A stretch of 64,000 nucleotides of DNA from Sphingobacterium spiritivorum ATCC 33861 (lineage in GTDB: Bacteria; Bacteroidota; Bacteroidia; Sphingobacteriales; Sphingobacteriaceae), in contig NZ_GL379771.1 of NCBI RefSeq assembly GCF_000143765.1, positions 62,001 through 126,000 of the forward strand, written 5' to 3'. Each line of letters starts with the position of its first letter. Position 1 is the first letter of the stretch. This document shows, one piece after another, positions 8,258 to 16,971 of the stretch. Below the pieces are notes generated by a model, which was not told the origin of the DNA, ran no database searches, and worked only from the letters and a program-made list of their open reading frames with translations. A program made the position numbers and the translations under genes.

Positions 8258-9235
8258 ATGGAAATTACGCATGAAAATGGTGTTGATCCATATTGGATCT
8301 ATTCCTTCGCTCAGAAAATGGGAGGAGAAGTAGAAGGTTCCTTTCTGAAAATACCAGCAGAAGTACTGGAGGGAACATGCTATTTTTTAAAAGTAAGTGA
8401 TACTATTTCTACATTTATCATAGATGCAGTTTTTAATCAACCCCTTACTTTTCATCTGCGTAATACAAAAAACAACTTTGTAACCCTACACTTCGACTTT
8501 ACAGAAGGCGATGCTTTTCACATTCTGGATAACGTAGCAAATCCTGTTGGCCGGTGGGAATATAATGTAGCACTATATGACAGTAGTCTGGATGCAGATT
8601 ATGTTGTAAAAGAAGGAAGTACAACATACAGTATAGACATCCATATAGACAAAAAAGAATTAAGGAGAATTTTGTCCGGCTTTCCCCAATTCAGAGATGT
8701 GCTCAATACCATGTTTGATTCCGAAAAAAACACATTTCTGCGCTACGGAAGAACCAGCAATAAGGCCTGGTGGCTGATAAATGAATTGCGAAATACAAAT
8801 CAGGAAGATCCTTTGTATGATATTATCGCTAAAAGCACCGTTTACAACCTTTTAAGTGATTATCTGGATCAGATCCTGAATCAGGAAATACTCTTGGAGA
8901 AAGTTGTCAAAGAAGATCTGGTTGCTATTATTGATTCGCAATCTTTTCTGTTGAACCTGATTGAATCGGCCTTTCCCGGAATAAAAGATCTGGCAGCACG
9001 GGCGATGATGTCAGAAACCAAATACAAAACCTTATTCCGAAAGATTACAGGTCTGTCTCCCAATGCCTTTTTTCTACAAAACAAACTCACATATGCAAAG
9101 CAGATGTTGGAAACAGGGCAACACACCATTAGTGAGGTTACAGCACATTATAATTTTGCAAATGCATCATATTTTGCGGACCAGTTTAAAAAATTTTACG
9201 GCATTCCCCCAAAAGATTACCTAACTCACATGTAA
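8258..9235 (+). CDS. AraC-family regulator, subfamily A, paralogue 3
   Basis: A 325-residue protein with the same two-part design. The N-terminal domain has VDPYWIYSFAQKMGGEV, then YFLKVSDTIS and LHFDFTE. The C-terminal double helix-turn-helix contains FPGIKDLAARAMMSETKYK and HYNFANASYFADQFKKF. It has its own promoter, the best in the array. Its stop overlaps the start of the next gene by one base (TAATG), so the two are translationally coupled. The 287 bp upstream of the gene hold only that promoter. Confidence 0.9.
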   Translation: MEITHENGVDPYWIYSFAQKMGGEVEGSFLKIPAEVLEGTCYFLKVSDTISTFIIDAVFNQPLTFHLRNTKNNFVTLHFDFTEGDAFHILDNVANPVGRWEYNVALYDSSLDADYVVKEGSTTYSIDIHIDKKELRRILSGFPQFRDVLNTMFDSEKNTFLRYGRTSNKAWWLINELRNTNQEDPLYDIIAKSTVYNLLSDYLDQILNQEILLEKVVKEDLVAIIDSQSFLLNLIESAFPGIKDLAARAMMSETKYKTLFRKITGLSPNAFFLQNKLTYAKQMLETGQHTISEVTAHYNFANASYFADQFKKFYGIPPKDYLTHM

Positions 9236-10227
9236 TGAGACACATCAAACATTCTTATAGTCTGAGCCCTGACTGGATGTATCAGGTTGCTCACGCATTT
9301 GACACTGAAGTTATTGATAATAAACGCAGTGAACTACCTCATCAACATGGAACAGGAGGTACAATTTTTCTGGAAATTACATCAGGTTTCTCTGTACAAT
9401 TAGTTGATCTTATTTACACTGTACCCATCAAAGTCACACGTACTCCGACAAAAGAAGATATGTATGTAGTCTACTACGACATCAGTGACCATTATAATCA
9501 ACATATCATTAATGGTACGGATCACAAGGTTGGTTATTCGTCCAAATTCGGAATGGGATTTACAGACGGTAAAGTGGAGAGCACCTTTATTCCCGCTATT
9601 GGAGAAAGAAATTTTTACCTCCGGCTATTCATAGCTAAATCCTTACTGCATTCTATGTTGTCAGACTGCAAGCCTACAGAGGCCGTGGAAGTCATATTTG
9701 ATAAATCAAAAAAAGTTCTTTCTTATTATCAGCATATGGAGAGTGCAACACAGGTATTGCTAAACGAATTAAAAAACAGATCTTTTGATGATCCGGCTTT
9801 TGAACTATTCCTAAAAGGAGCTTCATTGCAGATCTTTACAAATCTTGTCAGACGAATACGTCTGTATGATGATACACTCTACAAACTGCCACAACAAGAT
9901 TTAGATAGCATGGATAAAAGTATAGCTTATATGACAAATGATCTGCAAATGGATTTTCCGGGTATTCATAAACTGGCAGAAATCGCTGGAATGTCTACAT
10001 CTAAGTATAAAACACTCTTTAAGAAGATCATGAAAGATACACCTCAACAGTTTTTCCTCAATGAAAAGTTGTTACTGGCTAAAGAGCTGCTGAATGGAGG
10101 GATGTTCAGATCTATTAAAGAGGTCGCTCTGGAACTTGGTTATAGCCAATCCGGATATTTTGCAGCAGCTTACAGAAAAAAATTCAACCTCCTTCCGGGT
10201 GAAAATTTTATAAAACCTACAGAATAG
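9235..10227 (+). CDS. AraC-family regulator, subfamily A, paralogue 4
   Basis: A 330-residue protein most similar to paralogue 1: SYSLSPDWMYQVAHAFDTEV at the N-terminus, VYYDISD and FGMGFTDGKVESTFIP in the middle, and a C-terminal AraC domain with FPGIHKLAEIAGMSTSKYK and ALELGYSQSGYFAAAYRKKF. The start ATG overlaps the TAA of the upstream gene, a sign of coupled translation. After its TAG the same frame stays open for about 76 codons (see the intergenic entry). DNA target unknown. Confidence 0.9.
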   Translation: MRHIKHSYSLSPDWMYQVAHAFDTEVIDNKRSELPHQHGTGGTIFLEITSGFSVQLVDLIYTVPIKVTRTPTKEDMYVVYYDISDHYNQHIINGTDHKVGYSSKFGMGFTDGKVESTFIPAIGERNFYLRLFIAKSLLHSMLSDCKPTEAVEVIFDKSKKVLSYYQHMESATQVLLNELKNRSFDDPAFELFLKGASLQIFTNLVRRIRLYDDTLYKLPQQDLDSMDKSIAYMTNDLQMDFPGIHKLAEIAGMSTSKYKTLFKKIMKDTPQQFFLNEKLLLAKELLNGGMFRSIKEVALELGYSQSGYFAAAYRKKFNLLPGENFIKPTE

Positions 10228-10666
10228 TCTAGATTAATATCCACAATCAGAAGCGGTCCTGAATATAATCTGTATTTTGATTCTTCATATATTGATAAAA
10301 ATGTACAAATTATACCTGAAAGCAAGTTGAGCTTTTGGCCTGTCTTTATAGTGATTATGCTGTCTCTCTTTCTCTATTTAGAAAATATCATTTATAATAT
10401 TTTGAAAAGCATTTTCATTTTTTTGCCACATATATCTGTATAACCACAATATAAAAAATCAGTTTACCTGATGGAGATAATTATCTCCGGATGAGTGCAA
10501 CAAGTGGTTTCACATTTTGAGATCAATTGAGTATATAGCACACACAGAATTACTCAATTCCACCTTAAAACAGTTATTAAATGTCCTATTCTACCCCTTT
10601 CCGGCATCGGTATACCCTAATTTTGACATAACCACTAAATATTATTAATGTCTATCTTATAAAGTT
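10228..10666. other. intergenic region between the two AraC subfamilies
   Basis: No confident gene. Directly after the TAG of the upstream gene the frame stays open to about 10443. It encodes a hydrophobic segment (FWPVFIVIMLSLFLYLENII) but has no upstream ATG. It may be a remnant or chance. The right end holds a promoter box CTATTCTACCC (10586-10596) and TAATTTTG (10618-10625). Confidence 0.5.
10586..10625 (+). promoter_or_regulatory. shared-box promoter of AraC subfamily B, copy 1
   Basis: CTATTCTACCC (10586-10596) lies exactly 21 bp upstream of TAATTTTG (10618-10625). The same box at the same 21 bp spacing occurs before the genes at 11699 and 13141. The box occupies the place where a TTTG -33 element would be. 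Confidence 0.6.
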
Positions 10667-11566
10667 ATGGAAATAAAAAAGTATATCATTATCGACAGTA
10701 AGCCTATCCTGTTTCCGGTAGAATTTACACATGCTGATATCGCTTACCAGGGTGCAAAGATCGAAAGTGCCGGTATCTTTACAATTTTTGAGGGGCACGA
10801 TAAACGGCTCAGGGTAAAGTGTATGGGCAAAAGTAATTCTCTTTCAGTAAAGAGTCATCCTGAAAGAGATGAATTTCTTATTGCCACATATCTGGGTCTG
10901 ATGATGGCAAAACAAAACAATAATATTATGCCTGAGATAAGTGCATATATTAATAGTGAAACGGACTGCTTACAGAAAATTGCTGACTCCATGTCACTTA
11001 TTTATAATGAAACGATTGCAATAAAAAATAATTGTATTCTCCTTCCAAAGGCTATAGGAGAAGGATACATGTCTATTGTAGAACTCAGTAACGGACTGGC
11101 TTTATTCAGAGCTAATGTCAGATTCAAAAATCAGGTGAAGCTATCACGCAATGTTATTCCGTCTAACACACATTTGTATTTACACTTTAATCTCAGCGAA
11201 TCGTCATGTATGATAAAAAAAGAGAATGGCAAGATGGTAGATCTGGGAACTGGAAGCAAAGAAATGATGTTCTATTCCAGTAGTGGCAAAGGAATAGAAA
11301 TGGAACTTCCATATGACAAGTGGGCCAAATGGATCACGATTATCATCCACCGGTCATGGTTGACAATTAAGCAGTTGAATTATTCTACACATATTGGCGG
11401 AAATCTTATACAGGCTTTTCTTCAAAATAGAGTTTTACAAGGTATGATCAATCTCACGACCGAAGAAATCTCACTTGCCTATTCACTGATGGAGGAAAAA
11501 GAACCTGACTCCTATATGCGTCTTGAAACCAAGGGAAAGGTTCTTAAATTAATATCCTATTTCTAA
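10667..11566 (+). CDS. AraC-like regulator lacking its DNA-binding domain
   Basis: A 299-residue protein collinear with the first 300 residues of the 430-residue protein at 11699. Shared features are an N-terminal unit of about 80 residues (KKYIIID, LFPVEF, RVKC, KSHPERDE), then the regulatory domain (LALFRANVRFKNQVK, HFNLSE, FYSSSGK, IIIHRSWL). It stops at LKLISYF, exactly before the segment that leads into the helix-turn-helix in its paralogue, and the next 130 bp hold no HTH remnant. So the DNA-binding part is absent rather than frameshifted. It may be a degraded gene or a working HTH-less partner that forms mixed dimers. Which of these cannot be decided here. Confidence 0.75.
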   Translation: MEIKKYIIIDSKPILFPVEFTHADIAYQGAKIESAGIFTIFEGHDKRLRVKCMGKSNSLSVKSHPERDEFLIATYLGLMMAKQNNNIMPEISAYINSETDCLQKIADSMSLIYNETIAIKNNCILLPKAIGEGYMSIVELSNGLALFRANVRFKNQVKLSRNVIPSNTHLYLHFNLSESSCMIKKENGKMVDLGTGSKEMMFYSSSGKGIEMELPYDKWAKWITIIIHRSWLTIKQLNYSTHIGGNLIQAFLQNRVLQGMINLTTEEISLAYSLMEEKEPDSYMRLETKGKVLKLISYF

Positions 11567-11625
11567 AAACCTTTTAAAATCTGTAGAATCGCCTCATTTC
11601 TACCTTAATATAGTAGTTTAATACC

Positions 11626-11665
11626 TTATTCTATCCTCTTCAAGCACTATTGTAAGATAACTTTG
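11626..11665 (+). promoter_or_regulatory. shared-box promoter of AraC subfamily B, copy 2
   Basis: TTATTCTATCC (11626-11636), 21 bp spacer, TAACTTTG (11658-11665). It has the same architecture as the copies before 10667 and 13141. The ATG lies 33 nt after the -7 box. Confidence 0.6.
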
Positions 11666-11698
11666 TATTAATCAACAAGATATAATGTGTAGAAAATT

Positions 11699-12991
11699 AT
11701 GAAAATAAAGAAATATATTATTATAGACGGAAACCCGGTTCTTTTTCCTGTAGAATTTCAGCATGCCAGTATGGCAAACAACGGAACCAGAGTAGAAAGT
11801 GCCGGGTTCTTTATGATATTGCAAGACAAAGAAGGACAATTGAGAGTCAAATGTCTGGGTGAAAGTACTTCTCTCAGATTAAAAAGTCATCCTGAAAGAG
11901 ATGAAATGCTGATCACAAAATATCTGGGATTAGATCCTCTCACAGAAAATAAACAAGCGATACCTGAAGTCAGCGTATACCTCAACAGTGAGATAGAGTG
12001 TCTCAGAGATCTGGCCAAAGCAATGTCAAAGACATTTAATGAAAAAATTCCGATAAAAGATAACTGTATTCAACTGCCTGAATCTGTAGGGAAAGGCTGC
12101 ATGTCTATGGCAGAACTCAGTACGGGTCTGGCCTTATTCAAAGCAAATGTCAGATTCAAAAATCAGGTCAAGTTCTTACGAAATGTAACGCGTTCAAATG
12201 CACACCTGTATATACATTTTAACCTCAGTGAGGCCTCATTCATGATTAAAAAAGAAAATGGAAGACAAGTCGATGTCGGAGTTGACTGGGAAGAGGCCAT
12301 TTTTTATTCCAGTAGTGGTAAATCTGTGGAAATGGAACTTCCTGAAGACAAATGGGTAAAATGGGTTACCATTATCATACACCGGTCATGGTTGGTAAAC
12401 AAACAATTAAATTATAATACCAATATTGGTGAAGATGTAATACAAGGCTTTCTTCAAAACAAATCCATTCAAGGTATGGTCAATCTCACTATGGAAGAGA
12501 TGTCACTGGCATTCCGGCTGATTGAAGAAATGGATCAGAACACCGGTATGCGTCTGCAGACAAAAGGCAAGGTACTCCAGTTGCTTTCTCTTTTTGTTTC
12601 CAAACATGTACAAGACGAAAATATTCAGTCATATGCAGATTTTTCGGATGTATCCAGAATCATGCGTATTGTCGGAAATCTGGAAAAAAACCCAAATAAT
12701 ACCTGGCCTACTATCAGTCTGATAGCGCGTAACTGTATGATGAGCCGCACCAAATTTATCACACTATTCAAGAGTATATATGGTAAAAGCTATCATAATC
12801 TGATGATGGACATCAGAATGCAGAAAGCTGCTGAATTTTTGCAAATAGGTGAAGCTATTTCGGAAGTAGGCCAAAAAGTAGGATTCTCTAATCTAAGTCA
12901 TTTTGCCAAAACATTCAAACAAGTATTCCATATAGAACCGAGTAAATACAAGCACCTCGCCGGCAATCAGGAAAAAAATTTCATATCCTGA
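11699..12991 (+). CDS. AraC-family regulator, subfamily B, with extra N-terminal domain
   Basis: A 430-residue protein. Residues 1 to about 80 form an additional unit (KKYIIIDGNPVLFPVEF, ESAGFF, KSHPERDE) that ordinary AraC proteins lack and that I do not recognise. It is followed by a regulatory domain shared with the genes at 10667 and 13141, and by a C-terminal AraC domain with WPTISLIARNCMMSRTKF and GQKVGFSNLSHFAKTFKQVF. The full-length copy shows what the gene at 10667 has lost. The 3' end shares the sequence CCTGATATCTATT, starting at the stop codon, with the next paralogue, a trace of tandem duplication. Confidence 0.9.
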   Translation: MKIKKYIIIDGNPVLFPVEFQHASMANNGTRVESAGFFMILQDKEGQLRVKCLGESTSLRLKSHPERDEMLITKYLGLDPLTENKQAIPEVSVYLNSEIECLRDLAKAMSKTFNEKIPIKDNCIQLPESVGKGCMSMAELSTGLALFKANVRFKNQVKFLRNVTRSNAHLYIHFNLSEASFMIKKENGRQVDVGVDWEEAIFYSSSGKSVEMELPEDKWVKWVTIIIHRSWLVNKQLNYNTNIGEDVIQGFLQNKSIQGMVNLTMEEMSLAFRLIEEMDQNTGMRLQTKGKVLQLLSLFVSKHVQDENIQSYADFSDVSRIMRIVGNLEKNPNNTWPTISLIARNCMMSRTKFITLFKSIYGKSYHNLMMDIRMQKAAEFLQIGEAISEVGQKVGFSNLSHFAKTFKQVFHIEPSKYKHLAGNQEKNFIS

Positions 12992-13075
12992 TATCTATTG
13001 ATATTTCGGGCATATGTGAAGACATCAGAACTTAGTTATAAATTTTATTTAGTCTTAATACACTAGTTAATAAAC

Positions 13076-13115
13076 TTATTTTAGCCTCCTGAGCAATTAA
13101 CGTCCTGTACCTTTG
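13076..13115 (+). promoter_or_regulatory. shared-box promoter of AraC subfamily B, copy 3
   Basis: TTATTTTAGCC (13076-13086), 21 bp spacer, TACCTTTG (13108-13115). This is the third occurrence of the arrangement. The ATG is 26 nt downstream of the -7 box. Confidence 0.6.
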
Positions 13116-13140
13116 CACATAAGATAAATATGTAATTATC

Positions 13141-14181
13141 ATGAAGTTAAATTTAGATTATTATCTGACAACGGATGAACGTTGGCTAAGAAACTTCTCT
13201 GATACACTCAGTGAGATTACCGGATATGAAAACAAAATACGGGAAAATAGTCTCGTATTACATTCTGAGGTCGGAGAGGGTATGTTCGAATTATCAACTT
13301 TTGGTGACGGTCTTAGTCTATTGAGAGTAGATTGTATCTTTCATACTGATTTAAACCTGAATCGTAGTCCGGATCCGAAAAACGAAGAATTCATTATACA
13401 CTTCAATATGAGTGAAGATCCGGTATATGCGAACAATATTAAAAATCACAAAAAAAAATCCTGGCTAAATTTTTCAGAAGCTGTCTATTATTCTTCATCA
13501 GGGACAGGTCTGGAGACAAGGATACAACAAGGAGATCATATCAAATTACTTCTTTTCATTGTAGACAGGCGTTGGATCAATACTAATATTACAGAAAAAG
13601 ACCTCATAGAATCCAGCATTGTAGATCAGTTCAGGAATAACAAATGTGTAAAAGGTATATTAAATATGGATCTGGTCGACTATAATCTGGCCAGTGAAAT
13701 TTTAGATCTCTCATTCCCCCCACACGCTTTCAAACTTCATACGCATGGGGCTACGTTAACTATGCTTGCTCATCTTTTTAAAAAAATAAACATACGTGAA
13801 CATGCCTTAAAAAAAGAGATTTCACTGGGAACAGAACCTTTCTCCATTCTAAAAGACAAACTATTGCAGCAGTTACACAGACCCTGGCCTCCTCTGGAGA
13901 CCCTCGCAAATGAGCATAATATGAGTAAGACAAAATTTATTCAATCTTTTACACGGATACTAGGCAAGAATTATTCACAGTTCTATCTGGATGCACGTAT
14001 GGAAAAATCTGCAAGAATGATTCTGGAAGGAATAAGTGTATCGATGGCAGGTATGGAAGTCGGCTATACTAATCTCGGTCATTTTTCCAAAATATTCAAA
14101 AGATATTATGGTATTTCCCCGAGACAGTATGCCAAACAAAAAGAGCTGATCCTTATACCAACAAAGACAACTGTTGCCTGA
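13141..14181 (+). CDS. AraC-family regulator, subfamily B, without the N-terminal extension
   Basis: A 346-residue protein homologous to residues 95-430 of the 11699 product. The regulatory domain contains GMFELSTFGDGLSLLRVD, IHFNMSE and YYSSSGTG. The C-terminal HTH pair contains LANEHNMSKTKFIQSF and GMEVGYTNLGHFSKIFKRYY. It is the last of the seven regulators. The C11 protease gene begins 100 bp later on the same strand, so the array leads directly into the secreted-protein genes. Confidence 0.9.
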   Translation: MKLNLDYYLTTDERWLRNFSDTLSEITGYENKIRENSLVLHSEVGEGMFELSTFGDGLSLLRVDCIFHTDLNLNRSPDPKNEEFIIHFNMSEDPVYANNIKNHKKKSWLNFSEAVYYSSSGTGLETRIQQGDHIKLLLFIVDRRWINTNITEKDLIESSIVDQFRNNKCVKGILNMDLVDYNLASEILDLSFPPHAFKLHTHGATLTMLAHLFKKINIREHALKKEISLGTEPFSILKDKLLQQLHRPWPPLETLANEHNMSKTKFIQSFTRILGKNYSQFYLDARMEKSARMILEGISVSMAGMEVGYTNLGHFSKIFKRYYGISPRQYAKQKELILIPTKTTVA

Positions 14182-14281
14182 TATCTATTCCAAACACCTG
14201 GGGGGTGAAGTGATTACATATTTTAGATTTCAAACAGCCCCGTATAATCAATACTATTATCCTCGATCAAAAGCTAAAAAT

Positions 14282-15406
14282 ATGAAAAGATTGAATATTT
14301 ACTTCATTTTACTCTGCTTCCTGCTACTTTGTAGCTGTGGAAAAGAAAGGTTGGATATTGTTCCAAAACCTCCTGTATCACGTACTGTTATAGTGTACAT
14401 GGGAGGCAATAACAACCTGCAGAATGAGACCTATGAAAAGATAGAATCTCTGAAGCAGGGATACAAAGCCGGCATGGGACGCCTCCTGATCTATCAGGCT
14501 ATCCGTGATGATGTACCCCGGTTATTGGAAATAGTGGCCGATCCATCAGGGAAAGGAGTAGAGAAAGTACTCAAAACATATGAAAAACATAATGCAGCAG
14601 ATGCAACAGTGTTTTCACAGGTGCTGGCAGAGGTCAAACAAACCGCACCTGCCCAAAGCTACGGTCTGATTCTTTTCTCTCATGCTTCCGGCTGGTTGCC
14701 ACAAGGTACACTCATCAAACCCAGAACACTACTTCAGAATAGTGAAAGTGATCTGGAACTACGCGATTTTGCAGCAGCACTCCCGGATAATAGTTTTGAT
14801 TTTATAATCTTTGAATCCTGTTTTATGACAGGAATAGAAGTTATATATGAGCTTAAAGACAAAACACGATATATTGTAGCATCTTCGGCAGAAATACTCT
14901 CTCCGGGATTTACGCCTATATACCCGGAGTTACTCCCATATCTTTACACAAAAGAAGCCGATTTAAAAGGATTCTCCAAACAGGTTTTTGATTATTACAA
15001 TAATCAATCTGGTGACTACCGCTCTGCAACCATTTCTATGATAGATGTCCGCCCCTTATCCGAACTGGCGACATGGGCGCGTATAAATGCGACAAAACCA
15101 TTACAAGAATCTGAATTACGGCTTGTACAGCATTTTGACAGATATGCAAATTACAGACTTTTCTTTGACTTTGCTGATTATTACAGCAGACGCACATCAG
15201 CGGAAAGCCAGACAAATCTTCGATCCATTTTAAACAAAATTGTTGTTTATAAAGCTTCTACACCTCAATTTTTATTGGGCCAGGGAGGTTTTACCATTCG
15301 TACACATAGCGGACTCACCAGTTATATCCCACAAGCGGGCTTCCCGTATCTCAATGCCGAATATGCAAAGCTAAAATGGACAGCAGACACCCAAATTAAT
15401 CTATAA
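14282..15406 (+). CDS. clostripain-like (C11) cysteine protease lipoprotein
   Basis: A 374-residue lipoprotein. The signal peptide ends in LLCSC with lipidated Cys19. The frame extends upstream to 14174, but only ATG 14282 puts the signal peptide at the terminus. Peptidase family C11 (clan CD) features are VIVYMGGNNNL, His134 in FSHASGW and Cys180 in IFESCFM. The 46-residue spacing equals that of the His/Cys dyad of the structurally known Parabacteroides C11 enzyme. C11 enzymes cleave after Arg or Lys, like the gingipains of the same clan that mature Mfa/Fim pilins in Porphyromonas. It lies in the same direction as, and upstream of, the pilin genes, so a role as pilin-processing enzyme is an attractive inference. 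General surface proteolysis is the alternative. Confidence 0.88.
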   Translation: MKRLNIYFILLCFLLLCSCGKERLDIVPKPPVSRTVIVYMGGNNNLQNETYEKIESLKQGYKAGMGRLLIYQAIRDDVPRLLEIVADPSGKGVEKVLKTYEKHNAADATVFSQVLAEVKQTAPAQSYGLILFSHASGWLPQGTLIKPRTLLQNSESDLELRDFAAALPDNSFDFIIFESCFMTGIEVIYELKDKTRYIVASSAEILSPGFTPIYPELLPYLYTKEADLKGFSKQVFDYYNNQSGDYRSATISMIDVRPLSELATWARINATKPLQESELRLVQHFDRYANYRLFFDFADYYSRRTSAESQTNLRSILNKIVVYKASTPQFLLGQGGFTIRTHSGLTSYIPQAGFPYLNAEYAKLKWTADTQINL

Positions 15407-15416
15407 TCAAAAAAAT

Positions 15417-16334
15417 ATGAAGAATCTGGTTTTGATAGCATCCTGTACAGCATTTATTATTGCCTGTCAGTCTCCATACAGGAAGGAAAATAATGTAAAC
15501 GACAAGAATATAGACAGTCTAACTGCTTCTATTCACGGACAGGAACACAAGCATTATCTTGCTGAACATTATTGGGATGATATGCCATTCTCTGATAGTA
15601 TCTCAACAGCCGGACTTCCGGCTTTTAAAGAATCTCTTGCAGACTACCTGCTCCTGCTTCATACGTTTCAGCCTTCGGTCGCTAAAGAAACAATGACCGG
15701 ATTTTTAAACAGAAAAATAACCTCGGCTACTCTTCTTTTACAGATGGGAGATCTTTTAGAGAACTATCTGTACGACCCTCTTTCTCCGTTAAGAAACGAT
15801 GAGTTGTACGCTACATTTTTGAAGTATAAACTGACATTTCCGAACATAGAAGATATGTATCTGGTGAGAACCCGATATCAGCTGAATATAATTTCCAAAA
15901 ACAATGTAAATCAGACAGCCGAAAATTTTACATACATGACCGCACATTCAAAAAAAACTTCTCTGTCTGCTATTAAAAGTAACTATACACTTCTGTATTT
16001 TTATAATCCTGACTGTCCGTATTGTAAAGACACTACAGCAAAAATGAAACACAGTAATGTATTAAAGGAATTAAAAACTGTTCGTCAAGGGCTTAGCATA
16101 TTGGCCATATGTACCGAACCAACTAAAAACACCTGGACAGATTACATCCTCTCACTCCCTGCGGACTGGATAAACGGTTATAATGATAAGTTACCTACAC
16201 AACAGCTATATGACCTGCGTGCACTCCCATCGTTGTACCTGCTGGACGAGAACAAAAAAGTAATCTGTAAAGATGCCACATTCGAGCAGATAGAGACTAT
16301 ACTGGCAGAATTACAACAGCAGGGGAAACTTTAA
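15417..16334 (+). CDS. thioredoxin-like lipoprotein with DUF5106-type N-domain
   Basis: A 305-residue protein beginning 10 bp after the C11 gene, probably in one operon. Lipobox IIAC with Cys17. Residues 45-165 resemble the all-helical DUF5106 domain found before thioredoxin domains in Bacteroidota. Residues 180-300 form a thioredoxin fold with active site C200-P-Y-C203 (in YNPDCPYCKD) and the cis-Pro loop ALPSLYLL. It should act in the periplasm as a thiol-disulfide oxidoreductase or reductase. The substrate is unknown; neighbours with exported Cys-containing proteins are candidates. Confidence 0.82.
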   Translation: MKNLVLIASCTAFIIACQSPYRKENNVNDKNIDSLTASIHGQEHKHYLAEHYWDDMPFSDSISTAGLPAFKESLADYLLLLHTFQPSVAKETMTGFLNRKITSATLLLQMGDLLENYLYDPLSPLRNDELYATFLKYKLTFPNIEDMYLVRTRYQLNIISKNNVNQTAENFTYMTAHSKKTSLSAIKSNYTLLYFYNPDCPYCKDTTAKMKHSNVLKELKTVRQGLSILAICTEPTKNTWTDYILSLPADWINGYNDKLPTQQLYDLRALPSLYLLDENKKVICKDATFEQIETILAELQQQGKL

Positions 16335-16971
16335 GAAAACACTGTCCCTGATACGAAACCCCATTCTTCTTTCTTTTTCAAGATAAGATACTGTGTTATC
16401 CGGAAAGAGATTAATCACAAGACCGCTCCACTTCCCCTCCCTGCAAAGGAAAAGGACTCATTAGCAAATAGATGTACAGGCACCTGCACTCCTGCTATCG
16501 GCTTGCCCACCTTCTGCTCTTATCTCCTTTTCAAGGAGGTATCCCGGTACATCGGGAGACATCCCCCCTGTCAACCTTCTTACTAAAAAAACCTTTATGC
16601 TATAAAATATGTCTACCGAGCAGTATGTTTGGCAGAATAGTCCATTTCCGAGTGTATGCTGTACCACTGGAATCAGTTGTGATCAAAAAACAGAACGAAA
16701 ATAAAAAACCAAACAGCAATTTGCAGAATGGAATTCCATATATTGAGTTTTCCGCACGCTATATTGGCATCAATATGCATAAAATTGTCCAATTACATTA
16801 AATTTAAAATCAATCGGAGCAATATCTTCCTTTTTCATTCCTAATATTTGCAATACCTTATATAGTACAAAAAAAATCAGCTCATTTCAGTTCTGCAATA
16901 AAGAATCAGCATAACAAAGACATTGAGCTATTTCATTCTGTATACATGAAATATATAATTATCATCCATAT
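16335..16971. other. intergenic region with repeat B
   Basis: No convincing gene in 637 bp. An open frame at 16472-16801 runs through repeat B and has no family features. The stretch holds repeat B copy 1 (16523-16560) and A/T-rich sequence leading to the next gene. Confidence 0.6.
16523..16560 (+). repeat. dispersed repeat B, copy 1
   Basis: Two adjacent short palindromes, CTCCTTTTCAAGGAG and TCCCGGTACATCGGGA. The same pair occurs at 24866-24902 and, decayed, at 27436-27471. The palindromes could form hairpins in RNA or DNA. Confidence 0.7.

Noticed and set aside
10228-10443. 76 codons open in frame after the TAG of the fourth AraC gene
   Set aside because: No start codon before the hydrophobic part and no recognisable family. 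Readthrough is not supported; it may be a remnant, so it is only mentioned in the intergenic entry.
16472-16801. 109-codon open frame on the + strand
   Set aside because: It runs through repeat B, has no signal, motif or start context, and its composition is unlike the neighbouring genes.
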